Notes: generated from the sequence alone by a model not told the origin. A stretch of DNA of 64,000 nucleotides from Camillea tinctor (GCA_022578605.1 MU394095.1:1-64000); one strand, 5' to 3'. Positions 22,835 to 36,489 are shown, numbered from the stretch's first letter. Program-made: numbers and translations.

Positions 22835-25079
22835 ATAATAATAATAATAATAATGATATATTTAACGTTTAGTGTAAAAGCTAAAGCTAAACTAACTACT
22901 ATAGTACCTAGTTACACTTTAAGCTTATATAAACTATAAAACGGCAAAAATAAGTCTTCTATACTTGCGTGTTAAAATAAACAAAAAAAATCCTCTTATT
23001 TTCCTTTTTTAAAGATTGTAGTTATGCTTTTTATTTATTTAAGCCGTATTTTTTTATAACGTTAGTTGCTTTATTGTAACTAACCTTTATAAGCTTTGCT
23101 TATTAGTTATACTATAGTCCTTATTTTTTGTACGGGCTAATTTGCGCAAAGAAAGTTATAAAGTTAAAGTGGCTTTTATAGCTAACTAAATAACGAAATT
23201 TACGTTTTAAGCAGATTTTAAATTTTTATATTATATATTAAGTATGTTAACATTTTATAATGTAGTTAAAGTTTTATTTTTAGCTACATTAGTATATATA
23301 GTAATTAATTGCTTTAAAATAGTTAAAGCGTTAATAATAATTTATAAAGTTACTATAATTTATATATTTAATAAAAAGCCGGTATAAAGTTTAATAATTA
23401 AGTATAAGCTTTTTAAAAGTAAAAACTGCAAGTAGCTTTTATTTTTAATATAAATAAAAAGTATTTTATATTTATTATTTAACAAAAATGTTATGTTTTT
23501 TAAGCTTATTAATTTGCTTTTTTATTTTTAAAAATGTTTTTATGTTTAAAAAACTATTATATAATATAAATAAAAAAATAAATACAGTTAATTATTTTTA
23601 TAAAAGTAACAAAATTAGCTTAAAAGTTATTAAAAAAATAATTAAAAAGGTTTTAAATTATTGCTATATTATTTAAATATAAATAAAAATTAATAAAAAT
23701 AAAAACAATATTATATTACTTTATTTTTGTTTATTTTATAGCTTTTTGCGCAATAATTACTTTTATATTAAAAACTTTTATTTAATTAAAAAGTTTATAA
23801 AAAAAATATAGCTTTTTATTGCTTTAATATGTTATAAACTTTTAATTAATATAAGTATTTAAAGTTTTAAATTTATTTAAATAAAAAATTAAATTAAATA
23901 AAAAAAGGTATTTAAGTTAATATTTATGCTTTGTAACTTTTATTGCTTTTTTTGTAAAATAAAAAAAAAGCTTTAAGTTAGCTTTTATTAAAAAGGTTTA
24001 AGCGTAAGTATAAAAAAACTAATATATTTATTACTTATAATTTTATTTTTTTTAAATTATTTTTAAAATTTGCTTTAATTATTAAAAAGTATTAAAAATT
24101 TAATGTTTTAAGTTAAATTAAGTATTTATTGCGTATTTATTTAAAAAGTACTTTTAATAATAAAATGCTTAACTTTTTATAAAGTATTAATATATTAATT
24201 GTTTTTTATATTAATAGCGTTATTTTAATTATTGTTTTAAAAAGTTTATTAAAAATAGCTAATTAAGCTTTATAATTAATGCATATTATTTTATTTTTTA
24301 AAATATTTTATTAATAATATTTAAGCTATTATATTTTTATTGCATACGTTGTTATTAATATTACGTATATTTTAATTGCTTTAATTATTTTGTTTAATAA
24401 AGTGCTTTTAGCTACTTTATTAAGGTGTTTAATATAATTAACTATTTAAAATGCTTTAATTTTTTAAGTTGCAATGTAATTTTTAAAACGCAGCTTAAAG
24501 TTAAAATATACTTTAAATTACTTAATTGTTTTTTTTTAAAAAATATACAATAAAGTTTTTAACTTATATTAATTTTTTTTTATATTGCGTTTTTTATAAA
24601 AGTGTTTAAGTTTACATTTAATAAGGTTAAAAAAAAAGCATTATATTTTTTTTAGTTTAAAATAACTTTAACATTTTTTTTTAATTATTTCGTAGTTTTT
24701 TAAGTTAATTTTCTTACTTTAAAAATAACTATATTGTTTATATAGCTAAACTTTGTATTAAATGCGCTTTTTTTAAAAATTAATTTAATATATAATATAA
24801 ATAATATAAATAAAATTAAAAATTTTTACAGTACTTTATAAAAAAGTAAAATAAGTGTAATTATAACATTTTTTATGTAAATTACTACTTTTTTATTTAT
24901 TATATAAAATTTAACTTATTTAACTATATTGTTTAGCTATTTTTGCTTTTATAAGCGTAAAATAAATTTTTTTTTAAAAATTATATTAAATGCTTTAAAT
25001 ATGTTTATTGTTAAAAGTAATGCTTTTTTTTTTTCGTTAAGCGCTTTTTTTATATTATATGTAATGTAAGCTATAAAGT
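22835..25079 (-). mobile_element. LINE-like element E2, 3' portion
   Basis: Minus-strand LINE whose triplet tail is at about 22835. It is the reverse complement of 29741-32078 in E1 along its full length. At 25079 it is broken by the E1 insertion and resumes at 32093. The 162 bp between 22673 and 22834 is AT-rich and unassigned. ORFs here of 62-75 codons are products of base composition and are not called as genes. Confidence 0.85.
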
Positions 25080-28000
25080 CATCTACTCTCTTACCTATAA
25101 CTTTTTCTTAATCTTTGCTAAAACTTTTACACTATATAAACTTACGGCATTATAAGCCTCACTTTTTCTCTCTTGCTTTTAAATTAAGCAACCTTTTTTC
25201 TTTAAAAAAAAATAAAAGCATTAGCCTTTTTATTAAATATAAAAACGCTAATTTTTTTTTTTTATCTTTTAACTTCCTCTTTAAGCTTAAAACAGTTAAA
25301 AAAACGACCTGTTGTTTTATTAGCTATTTCTTTAAACTTTAAACAAAAAATAGTTACTATTTTTTTTTTAGCTTTTTATAAAAATTAAAGTTAAAGTAAA
25401 AAACAACTTTTTTACATTTAAAAAGCGTTAAATAGCGCAAATAAAAAACTATAAACTTATTTCGTTTAAATTTATAAAAAATTTAACGATTTTTATTTTA
25501 ACTTTTTTAAAAATAGTTAAAAAAAAGTAAAAATAAACGCTAAAGTTAAGTTTAACGTATTTATTAACTTTTTATTTTATTTAAATATAGCATTTAAGAA
25601 ATATAAAAAAAACTTTTAAAAAAAATAAGTTAACGTAGCTTTTTTTTAATTTTAAAATATAGTTATTAAACTAGCAATTATTATTATGTTAAACTAATTT
25701 TTAATTAATAATAAAAAAAAAGCAAAATATATAACTAATTTCGAAAAAAATGTTTAATTTAGCTTTTTTTGTTTAACTTTACTTATTTTTTTTAAAATTA
25801 AGCGTTATAACTTTTACGCTTTTTAATAAAAAATAAAAAAAAAAGCTTTATTTTTTTGCTTATATATAATAGTAATAATAATAATTAATATTAATATTAA
25901 CTTTAACTTTAACTTTAATATTAATACTTAAAAATAAAATATAGTGTAAAATAAAAAAAATAAGCTTATAGCAATAAAAAATAATAGCTTATACTTTAAA
26001 AATAAAAAGCTTTTTATTAAGTTACTAATTAAATATGCTTAAAATAACTTATATTTAGCTAATTTTTAAATAGCTTTAATTAATGCTATATTTTTAAACT
26101 ATAACAATGTAATAAACGTATAAAAAATAAAAATAAGCTAAGCTTTTTATACTAAAAATAAAAAAGTTAAAAAAAATATTACGCATAAAGTAATTAAAGC
26201 TAATTTTTAATTAAATAAAGCAATAAATTAAGCATTTTATATAGTTTTAAAAATATTTAAAACTTTATAAATTAATTAAAGTTAAAAAGCAATAAATTTT
26301 TTTTTATATTAAAAAGTTATTATATAAATTAATAAAAAATTAAAAATAACTTATAAAATTAAACTAATATTAAAAGCTTTTATTTAAAGTTAAATTATTG
26401 CATTTAAATAATTAATAAAAATAAGCTTTTATATTTTTAACTTTAAATTAACTTTTTTAATAAAAAAAAAAGTTAAGATTTTATAGTATTAAAAATATTT
26501 AAATTTTTATAACTTTAAAAATTGCAATTATAACTTTTACTATTATAATTGCAAAAAAAAAAACATAATAATTATTAATTTTTTATAAAATGCATTAACT
26601 ATAAAAAACTATATACTTTTTTAATAATAACTTATTTAATTAAATTAATTAAAAAAATAAAGCTATTATTTAATATATAAAGCAATAATTAGTATAAATT
26701 TAGCTATTTAACAAATAATAATATTAAGTTATAATAAAACTAACTATTAATAATAATAATAATAATAAAAAAAGCGTTATTTTTAAAGCTTATAATATAA
26801 ATTTAGCTTTAAAAATAAAAATAAAAAAGCAACTGCTTTTATTTTTATTTTAAAAACGGTAAAATTAAAACTAATAATAGCATTAAACTTAAAACTTATT
26901 TTTATAAAAAAATAAAAAAAATAATACAATAACAATATAGTAAATAACTTTTTTTTAAAAAAAAAAAAGCTTAAAAAAAATAAAAAACTTTATAAATAAA
27001 AAATAGTAAAATTAAAACTTTAAAAAGTTTAAAACTTTATAAAGTTAAGTAGCGTTTATAAAAAATAAAAAAAAAATTTTTATAGCATATATAAACAAGT
27101 TAAAAAAATTAATACTTTAAAAAAATATAAAAAAAAAACTTAAAATAGCAATAAATAATACTTTAATGCGCTTTTAAGCTTATTTTATTTTAATATAATT
27201 TTTATAAATATAACTTTTTTTTAAAATAATAAAATTATTATAATAATTATTAAGCTTTAGCTTAATTAATTTTAAATAATAATAATAGCGCTATAAAAAC
27301 TTAATAGCTTAAATAAACGCTAAAAAAAGTAATTATGCTTTTTTTAAGCTAACGTTTAAAAAAAATTATAAATATATAATATAGCACTAAAAATAGTAAA
27401 TAACGCTTAAATAAGGCCACATGGCGCAGTGGTTAAGCGTTTGGTAGGCATTAGTGTGGAAACTAATGTAATGGGTTCGAATCTCATTGTGGTCTCAATA
27501 ACCATCCCCTTTTCTAGGGAACAACCACTTTTTATTGGCCATTTTTCCACTTCTCTATGGCTAATAAAGCACTATTGGCGAAACTTTTCGCCGAGCACCC
27601 ACATTATTGCCGGCTAATTGCCGGCATACACACATACCCCGCTAACATTCCAAAGTAGCACTGCAAATGGACTAAAAAGCATTAGCTAAATGGAAATGCC
27701 AGCGACCGAAATTTTCACTGCCGACAGCCCCACTAATAGGGTAACTGTTGCTAACAACCAACCTTACTATCGCTGACACCCCCTACAGGGTAGCCCCCTA
27801 TAGGGTGGCTGTCACCGACCAACCCCACCATCGCCAACACCTCCCTATCCAATAGGGTAGCTGTCGTCGACCCACACACCCATCGCTAACCTCACCATCG
27901 CTGACACCCCCACAAGGTAGCCCCCTATAGGGTGCTGTTACCGACCAACCCCACTGGCAAGGCTTTGGAGAAGGCTAGCTACGGTAAGGCGCTGACCTGT

Positions 28001-31000
28001 TAGCGCGGAGGATTTCCTATGTAAATTTTCAACACGCAGGTACAGGGGCATAAGCCTTTTACTCCAGCCGTCTCATAGTCTATACAGGCTTAGGGTTGTA
28101 AATAGCTAGTTAGTTAGTTAGTTCATCGCCCGCCTCGGACGTAAAATATATTATCATCATCATCATCATAACGCTTAAATAAACATAATATTTATTTAAA
28201 AACTTTAAATTAACATTTAAAAAAATAAAAAAATAATTAAAACTTATTTAAAATATAATGCTTTTTTTTTATTAAAAATTAAAAAAAGCAAAAGTTTAAA
28301 GTTTTTATATATATATGTAAAAAACTACATTTTTTAGCATTTTAATTAAAACTGTTTATAATACTAAATATATATATAATAAAAATAAATAATATTATAG
28401 TTTATAATATATATATAAATAAAAAGTTTTTATAAAACTTTTTTTTAAAGTTAAAAAATTAAAAATTTAAATTAAAAAAGGTATATAAAAGCAATTTTAA
28501 CGCAATTTATTAATTATAGCAATTTAAACATAAAAAAAAACATAATAAACTTAAATAATAAATTGCAAATTAAATTATAAACTATAAGCTTAAAATATTA
28601 AATTTAAATAAATTTACTTATTAAATAAAAAATACTATAAATTTAATACTATTTAATATTTTTAATAACACTGCATAAATAAATTAAAAAATATATATTA
28701 AATTAAACTATTATATATTAAATTACTAAATATTAATAAGTATTTTAAAAATTATATTATTAAAGCGCTTTAACTTTATAAAAAATGCTTTTTTAAAGTA
28801 TTTTTAATTATTAATATTATATTAAATAATATATATTTTTTTTTAAATATAGCAAAAAAAAATAAAAAAATTTATAAACTTTTTTTTTAACACTTTAAAT
28901 AAAGTTAAAAAAGCGTTAAGTAAGCTTAAATATAATAAAAAGCACAATGCTATTTAATAAAATAAAAAATGCATAAAGCATATTAAAGCTTTATATAAAA
29001 TAATAAAAAAATGCTTATTTAAAAAAGTAATTTAAAAATTAGTAATTACTTAATGCAAAGTTTTTAAAAAAGCTAAAAAAAAATATTAAAAAAAAATTAA
29101 TAAAGCAAATAATAATAAAAATATTTTTAAAATTATTAATTAATATAAGCTTAAAAATAATTTTTGCTTTTTTTTTTTATATATAATAGCTTAATAGTTA
29201 TAAATATTATAAATAAAATATAGCTACTTTAAAATAAAGTACTTATATTAAAAGTAAATAAAAAAAACATTATTAATTTATAATAACTGCTTATTTTTAT
29301 AAATGTAAATTTTTTTACGCTTAAAAAAAAACTATAAAAAAATAAAAAAACTTTTTTATAAAATTAGCACGTTTTATTAAGCAAGGTAAAGTTAATATAT
29401 ATTTATATAACTAGTACTTTTTTAAAAAAAAATAAGCTTATAGCTTTTTTTTTATAAAAAACATAATTAATTATAAACTTAATAATAAAAATACTTTATA
29501 AAGCATACTTAAAATATAAATATTACTTTATATACTTTTAAATAGTTAAAGTAATAATATTATTAAAAGTTAAAAAAAAGAACTTTATTATAATTAAGTT
29601 TTAAAAGCTAATATTATTACTTTTTTACTTTTAAAAAAAATTAAAATAATTAATAGCTAAACGCATAGCAAACTTTATAGTAAAAAAATGCATTATTTAT
29701 TATTAATAGTTTAAAGCTTTTTTTAAAAAAGCTACTATTAACTTTGCAACTTACATTATATATAACGTAAAAAAAGCGCTTAACAGAAAAAAAAAAGCAT
29801 TATTTTTAATAATAAACGTATTTAAAGCATTTAATGTAATTTTTAAAGAAAAATTTATTTTACGCTTATAAAAATAAAAATAATTAAATAGTTTAATTAA
29901 ATAAGTTAAATTTTATATAATAAATAAAAAAACAATAATTTGCATAAAAAATGTTATAATTGCACTTATTTTACTTTTTTGCAAAGTACTGCAAAAGTTT
30001 TTAATTTTATTTATATTATTTATATTATATATTGAACTAATTTTTAAAAAAGCGCATTTAATATAAAGTTTAATTATATAAACAATATAGCTATTTTTAA
30101 AGTAAAAAAATTAACTTAAAAAACTATAAAATAGTTAAAAAAAAACATTAAAGCTATTTTAAGCTAAAAAAAGCATAATGCTTTTTTTTTAACTTTATTA
30201 AATATAAGCTTAAATACTTTTATAAAAAAAACACGGTATAAAAAAAAATAATGCAAATTAAAAAATTTATTATATATTTTTTTAAAAAAACAATTAAATA
30301 GTTTAAAATATATTTTAATTTTAAGCTATATTTTAAAAATTACATTACAACTTAAAAAGTTAAAGTACTTTAAGTAGCTAACTATATTAAGCACTTTAAT
30401 AAAGTAGTTAAAAGCGCTTTATTAAATAAAATAATTAAAGCAGCTAAAATATATGTAATATTAATAGCAATATATGCAATAAAAACATAATAGCTTAAAT
30501 ATTATTAATAAAATATTTTAAAAAGTAAAGTAATATATATTAATTATAAAGTTTAATTAGCTATTTTTAATAAACTTTTTAAAATAGCAATTAAAGTAAC
30601 GTTATTAATATAAAAAATAATTAATGTATTAATATTTTATAAAAAATTAAGCATTTTACTATTAAAAATATTTTTTAAGCAAATATGTAATAAGTATTTA
30701 ATTTAACTTAAAATATTAAATTTTTAATACTTTTTAGTAATAAAAATAAACTTTAAAAATAACTTAAAAAAAAACAAAACTATAAATAATAAATATATTA
30801 ATTTTTTTATGCTTACGTTTAAACCTTTTTAGTAAATATTAACTTAAAACTTTTTTTTTTATTTTATAAAAAAAGCAGTAAAAGTTATAAAGCATAAATA
30901 TTAACTTAAGCATTTTTTTTTATTTAACTTAATTTTTTATTTAAATAAATTTAAAACTTTAAATATTTACATTAAATAAAAGTTTATAATATATTAAAGC

Positions 31001-32078
31001 AATAAAAAGCTATATTTTTTTTACAAACTTTTTAATTAAGTAAAAGTTTTTAATATAAAAGTAATTACTGCGTAAAAAGCTATAAAATAAGCAAAAATAA
31101 AGTAATATAATATTGTTTTTATCTTTATTAGCTTTTATTTATATTTAAATAATATAGCAATAATTTAAAAAAATTTTAATTATTTTTTTAACAATTTTTA
31201 AGCTAATTTTATTATTTTTATAAAAACAATTAATTACATTTATTTTTTTATTTATACTATATAATAATTTTTTAAATATAAAAACATTTTTAAAAACGAA
31301 AAAGCAAATTAATAAGCTAAAAAAAGCGCTAGCTTTAACTATTTTAACTACTTTTTTTTCAACTTTTTTAAACTTTTTACTTTAATTTATATTTAGCATA
31401 TTAATAAACTTAAAAAACATAACATTTTTATTAAATAATAAATACAAAATACTTTTTATTTATATTAAAAATAAAAGCTACTTGCAATTTTTACTTTTAG
31501 AAAGTTTACGCTTAATTATTAAACTTTATACCGACTTTTTATTAAACGTATAGGTTACAGTAACTTTGCAAACTATTATTAACGCTTTAATTATTTTAAA
31601 ACAATTAATTGCTATATATATTAATACAGTTAAAAATAAAATTTTAACTATATTGTTAAATATTAATATACTTAACTTACAATACAAAAACTTAAAATTT
31701 GCTTAAAACGCAAAACTTAGCATTTTATTAACTATAAAGGCCACATTAACTTTGTAACTTTTTTTGCACGGGCTAATCTGTATAAAAAAAAAGCAATAAA
31801 TAATTACTAGTAAGGCCTAAAAGGGCTAACTACAATAAAGCAATTAACGTTGTAAAAAAATACGGCTTAAATAAAAAGTATAACTGCAATCTTTAAAAAA
31901 AAAAGTAAAAGGATTTTTTTTATTTAATTTTTAATACGCAAGTATAGAAAATAAAATCTCCTTACTTTAGCCGTTTTATAATTTATATAAGCTTAAAGTA
32001 TAATTAATTACTACAGTAAATAGTTTAGCTTTAGCTTTCGCACTAAACATTAAATATATTATTATTATTATTATCATC
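25080..32078 (+). mobile_element. LINE-like element E1, about 6.2 kb, nested in E2
   Basis: Plus-strand element ending in an ATT/ATC triplet tail at 32078. It is bounded by a perfect 14-bp direct repeat GTAAGCTATAAAGT (25066-25079 and 32079-32092). Removing the SINE and one TSD (768 bp) leaves 6,231 bp, a size usual for full-length fungal LINEs. The part from about 25575 onward is the reverse complement of E2; the first ~495 bp have no partner here. The sequence is almost all A and T and no reverse transcriptase can be read, as expected after RIP. 'LINE' therefore rests on TSDs, tail and 5'-truncated relatives, not on protein motifs. Confidence 0.85.
27415..28168 (+). mobile_element. tRNA-headed SINE-like element, copy 4, inserted in E1
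   Basis: Starts GGCCACATGGCGCAGTGG and ends in an ATC triplet tail. It is flanked by a perfect 14-bp TSD TAACGCTTAAATAA (27401-27414 and 28169-28182). The A box TGGCGCAGTGG is at 27422-27432 and a near-consensus B box (GGTTCGAATCT) at 27474-27484. It is far richer in G and C than the surrounding LINE, so it arrived after E1 had been mutated. E2 has the same site without the insert at 33635-33648. Confidence 0.92.
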
Positions 32079-32092
32079 GTAAGCTATAAAGT

Positions 32093-35000
32093 TAATAGCT
32101 ACTTTTTTAAAAAAAAGCTTTAAACTATTAATAGTAAATAATGCTTTTTTTTATTATTAGGTTTATTATGTATTTAATTATTAATTGTTTTAATTTTTTT
32201 TTAAAGCAAAAAAATAATAATATTAACTTTTAAAACTTAATTATAATAAAGTTTTTTTTTTTAATTTTTAGTAATATTATTACTTTAATTGTTTAAAAAT
32301 GCGTTAAGTAATATTTATATTTTAAGCATGCTTTATAAAGCATTTTTATTATTAAGTTTATAATTAGCTATATTTTTTATAAAAAAAAAGTTATAAGCTT
32401 GTTTTTTTTTTAAAAAAGTATTAATAATATAAATGCATATTAATTTTACTTTATTTAGCAAAACGTATTAATTTTATAAAAAAATGTTTTTATTTTTTTG
32501 CAGTTTTTTTTTTTAAATATAAAAAAGTTTATATTTATAAAAATAAGCAACTGCTATAAATTAATAATGTTTTTTTTTGTTTATTTTTAATATAAGTACT
32601 TTATTTCGAAATAGTTATATTTTACTTGCAGTATTTATAATTATTAAGCTATTATATATTAAAAAAAAATGAAAATTATTTTTAAGCTTATATTAATTAA
32701 CGATTTTAAAAATATTTTTATTATTATTTGCTTTATTAATTCTTTTTTTTTAATATTTTTTTTTAACTTTTTTAAAAGCTTTATATTAAGTAGCTATTAA
32801 TTTTTAAATAACTTTTTTAAATAAGCATTTTTTTATTACTTTATGCATTTTTTATTTTATTAAGCAGTATTGCGCTTTTTATTATATTTAAGCTTATTTA
32901 ATGCTTTTTTAATTTTATTAAAAATATTAAAAAAAAAGTTTATAAGTTTTTTTATTTTTTTTTGCTATGTTTAAAGAAAAAAAAATGTTGTTTAATATAG
33001 TGCTAATAATTAAAAATACTTTAAAAAAGCGTTTTTTATAAAGTTAAAGCGCTTTAATAATATAATTTTTAAAATGCTTATTAATATTTAATAATTTAAT
33101 ATATAGTAGTTTAACTTAATATATTTTTTTTAATTTATTTATATAATATTATTAAAAATATTAAATAGTATTAAGTTTATAGTATTTTTTATTTAATAAA
33201 TAAATTTATTTAAGTTTAATATTTTAAGCTTATAATTTATAACTTAATTTGCAATTTATTACTTAAATTTATTATGTTTTTTTTATACTTAAGTTATTAT
33301 AATTAATAAATTGCATTAAAGTTGCTTTTATATATTTTTTTTAATTTAAGTTTTTAATTTTTTAATTTTAAAAAAAATTTTTATAAAAATTTTTCGTTTA
33401 TATATATGTTATAAATTGTAATATTATTTATTTTTATTATATATATGTTTAATATTATAAATAGTTTTAATTAAAACGTTAAAAAGTATAGTTTTTTACG
33501 TATATATATAAAAACTTTAAGCTTTTATTTTTTTTAATTTTTAATAAAAAAAAAAGTATTATATTTTAAATAAGTTTTAATTATTTTTTTATTTTTTTAA
33601 ATATTAACTTAAAGCTTTTAAATAAATATTATGTTTATTTAAGCGTTATTTATTGCTTTTAATGCTATATTGTAAGTTTATAGTTTTTTTTAAACGTTAG
33701 CTTAAAAAAAGCGTAGTTACTTTTTTTAGCGTTTATTTAAACTATTAAGTTTTTATAACGCTATTATTACTATTTAAAGTTAATTAAATTAAAGCTTAAT
33801 AGTTATTATAATAATTTTATTATTTTAAAAAAAGCTATACTTATAAAAACTATATTAAAGCAAAATAAGCTTAAAAGCGCATTAAAATATTACTTATTAT
33901 TATTTTAAGTTTATTTTTTTTTTATTTTTTTTTAAAGTGTTAATTTTTTTTAACTTGTTTATATATGCTATAAAAAAAGATTTTTTTGTTTTTTATAAAC
34001 GCTACTTAATTTTAAAAAATTTTAAACTTTTTAAAGTTTTAATTTTATTATTTTTTATTTATAAGGTTTTTTATTGCTTTTAAGCTTTTTTTTTTTAAAA
34101 AAAGTTATTTACTATATTATTATTATATTATTTTTTTTTAGCTTTTTTATAAAAGTAAGTTTTAAATTTAACGCTATTATTAATTTTAATTTTACTATTT
34201 TTAAAGCAAAAATAAAAGTAATTATTTTTTTTATTTTTATTTTTAAAGTTAAATTTATATTATAAACTTTAAAAATAACGCTTTTTTTTTTATTACTATT
34301 AATAATTAACTTTATTATAACTTAATATTATTGTTTATTAAATAATTAAATTTATATTAATTACTACTTTATATATTAAATAATAGTTTTATTTTTTTTA
34401 ATTAGCTTAATTAAATAAGCTATTATTAAAAAAGCATAAAGTTTTTTATAATTAAAATATTTTATAAAAAGTTAATAATTATTATGTTTTTTTTTTTATA
34501 ATTATAATAGTAAAAATTACAACTATAATTTTTAAAGTTATAAAAATTTAAATATTTTTAATACTATAAAATTTTAGCTTTTTTTTTATTAAAAAAGCTA
34601 ACTTAAAATTAAAAATATAAAAGCTTATTTTTATTAATTATTTAAACGTAATAATTTAACTTTAAATAAAAGCTTTTAATACCAGTTTAATTTTATAAGC
34701 TATTTTTAATTTTTTATTAATTTATACAATAATTTTTTAATATAAAAAAAGTTTATTACTTTTTAGCTTTAATTTGTTTATAAAGTTTTAAATACTTTTA
34801 AAACTATGTAAAATGCTTAATTTATTGCTTTATTTAGTTAAAAACTAGCTTTAATTACTTTGCATATAATGTTTTTTTTTTAACTTTTTTGTTTTTAACG
34901 CAAAAGGCTTAGTTTATTTTTATTTTTTATGCGTTTATTATATTACTATAATTTAAAAATATAGCGTTAATTAAAACTATTTGAAAATTAGCTAAGCATA

Positions 35001-35487
35001 AATTATTTTAAGCATGTTTAATTAATAGCTTAATAAAAAGCCTTTTATTTTTAAAATATAAACTATTATTTTTTATTATTATAAGTTTATTTTTTTTATT
35101 TTACACTGTACTTTATTTTTAAATATTAATATTAAAGTTAAAGTTAAAGTTAATGTTAACATTAATTATTATTATTATTGCTATATATAAACAAAAAAGT
35201 AAGGCTTTTTTATTTATTTTTTATTAAAAAGCGCAAAAGTTATAACGTTTAACTTTAAAAAAATAAATAAAGCTAAGCAAAAAAAGCTAAACTAAGTACT
35301 TCTTTTAAAGTTAATTATGTATTTTGCTTTTTTTTTATTATTAATTAAAAATTAGTTTAGCGTAATAATAATTATTAGTTTAATAACAATGTTTTAAATT
35401 TAAAAAAAAGCTACGTTAATTTATTTTTTTTAAAAGTTTTTTACATACTTTTTAAATACTATATTTAAATAAAATAAAAAATTAGTA
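32093..35487 (-). mobile_element. LINE-like element E2, 5' portion
   Basis: Continuation of E2 after the E1 insertion. It is the reverse complement of 25575-29740 of E1 (about 3.4 kb once the SINE is removed from E1). It stops at SINE copy 5 and lacks the counterpart of E1's first ~495 bp, so E2 is 5'-truncated or rearranged there. Positions 33635-33648 hold the empty target site of SINE copy 4. Confidence 0.85.
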
Positions 35488-36327
35488 GTCCACATGGCGC
35501 AGTGGTTAAGCGTCTGGCAGGCATTAGTGTGGAAACTAATGTAATGGGTTCGAATCCCATTGTGGTCCAACTAACCATCCCTTTTTCCAGGGCACACACA
35601 CTTTTTATTGGCTGTTTATGGCCAATAAAAGCACTATCGGCGAAACTTTTCGCCGAGCACCCACATCATTGCCGGCTAATTGCCGGCATACATACATACC
35701 CCGCCAACATCCCAAAGTAGCACTGCAAATGGAGCTGCTAAGCAGCTAAAAAGCATTAGCCAAATGGCAATGTCAGCGACCGAAATATCCACTGCCGACA
35801 GCCCCACTAACAGGGTAACTATCGCCAACAACCCCACTATCGCTAACACCCCCCTCCCCACAGGGTAGCCTCCTATAAGGTGGCTTCCTACAAGGTGCTG
35901 TTGCCGACCCACACACCTCCCTATCGCCAATACCTCCCTATCCAATAGGGTAGCTGTCGTCGACCCACATACCCCCCATCGCCAACACCTCCCTCCAATA
36001 GGGTAGCTGTTGCCGACCCACACACCCATCGCCAACCCCACCATCGCTGACACCCCCCCTCCCCACAGGGTAGCCCCCCATAGGGTGGCTGTCACCGACC
36101 AACCCACTAGCAAGGCCTTAGAGAAGGCTAGCCACGGTAAGGCGCCATTACTAACGCGGAAGATTTCCTATGTAAATTTTTAACACGCTGATATGGGGGC
36201 TTTCGAGGCCCCTTACTCCCGCCGTCTCATAGTCTATATAGGCTTAAGGTTGTAAATAGCTAGTTAGTTAGTTTCAGCGCCTGCCTTAAACGTAAAATAT
36301 ATCATTATTATTATTATTATTATTATA
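35488..36327 (+). mobile_element. tRNA-headed SINE-like element, copy 5 (best preserved)
   Basis: About 840 bp: tRNA-like head (35488-35568), three hairpins (35603-35688), a body of imperfect 60-80 bp repeats built around CAGGGTAGCCCCC and CACCATCGCTGACACC, then a 3' domain with TTTTTAACACGCTGATA and an ATT triplet tail. It is longer than copy 4 mainly through extra body repeats. No clear TSD was found; its left edge coincides with the end of E2. It shows little sign of RIP. Short ORFs in it are not genes. Confidence 0.85.
35495..35557 (+). promoter_or_regulatory. internal RNA polymerase III promoter (A and B boxes)
   Basis: TGGCGCAGTGG at 35495-35505 matches the A-box consensus and GGTTCGAATCC at 35547-35557 the B-box consensus, with 52 bp between starts, as in tRNA genes. 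It is part of SINE copy 5. The segment between the boxes does not fold into a normal anticodon arm, so this is a tRNA-derived promoter rather than a tRNA gene. Confidence 0.75.
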
Positions 36328-36489
36328 ACTATTTATTTTAAATAACTTTATTATAACGATTTTACGTAGCATTAAAAAACTAAATAAATATTTCTTATAA
36401 AATTTAATAAATAAACTATTAAATATTAATTATTAATAATAAATACTTTATTAAAATATTAATAATAAAAATATAAATTAATAATAATA

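Noticed and set aside
23488..34265. Short open frames in the AT-rich block, e.g. 23488-23676, 25115-25342, 34074-34265
   Set aside because: All are strings of Phe, Lys, Leu, Ile and Asn dictated by A+T content and lie inside RIP-mutated LINEs.
27415..35570. tRNA genes at SINE heads (27415, 35488, 39224)
   Set aside because: A and B boxes and a possible acceptor stem are present, but the middle does not form a normal anticodon arm, and each head continues into the same repeat body.
35676..36113. 145-codon minus-strand frame rich in Gly, Val and Trp
   Set aside because: It lies in the repeat body of SINE copy 5; the apparent protein is the tandem unit read in frame.
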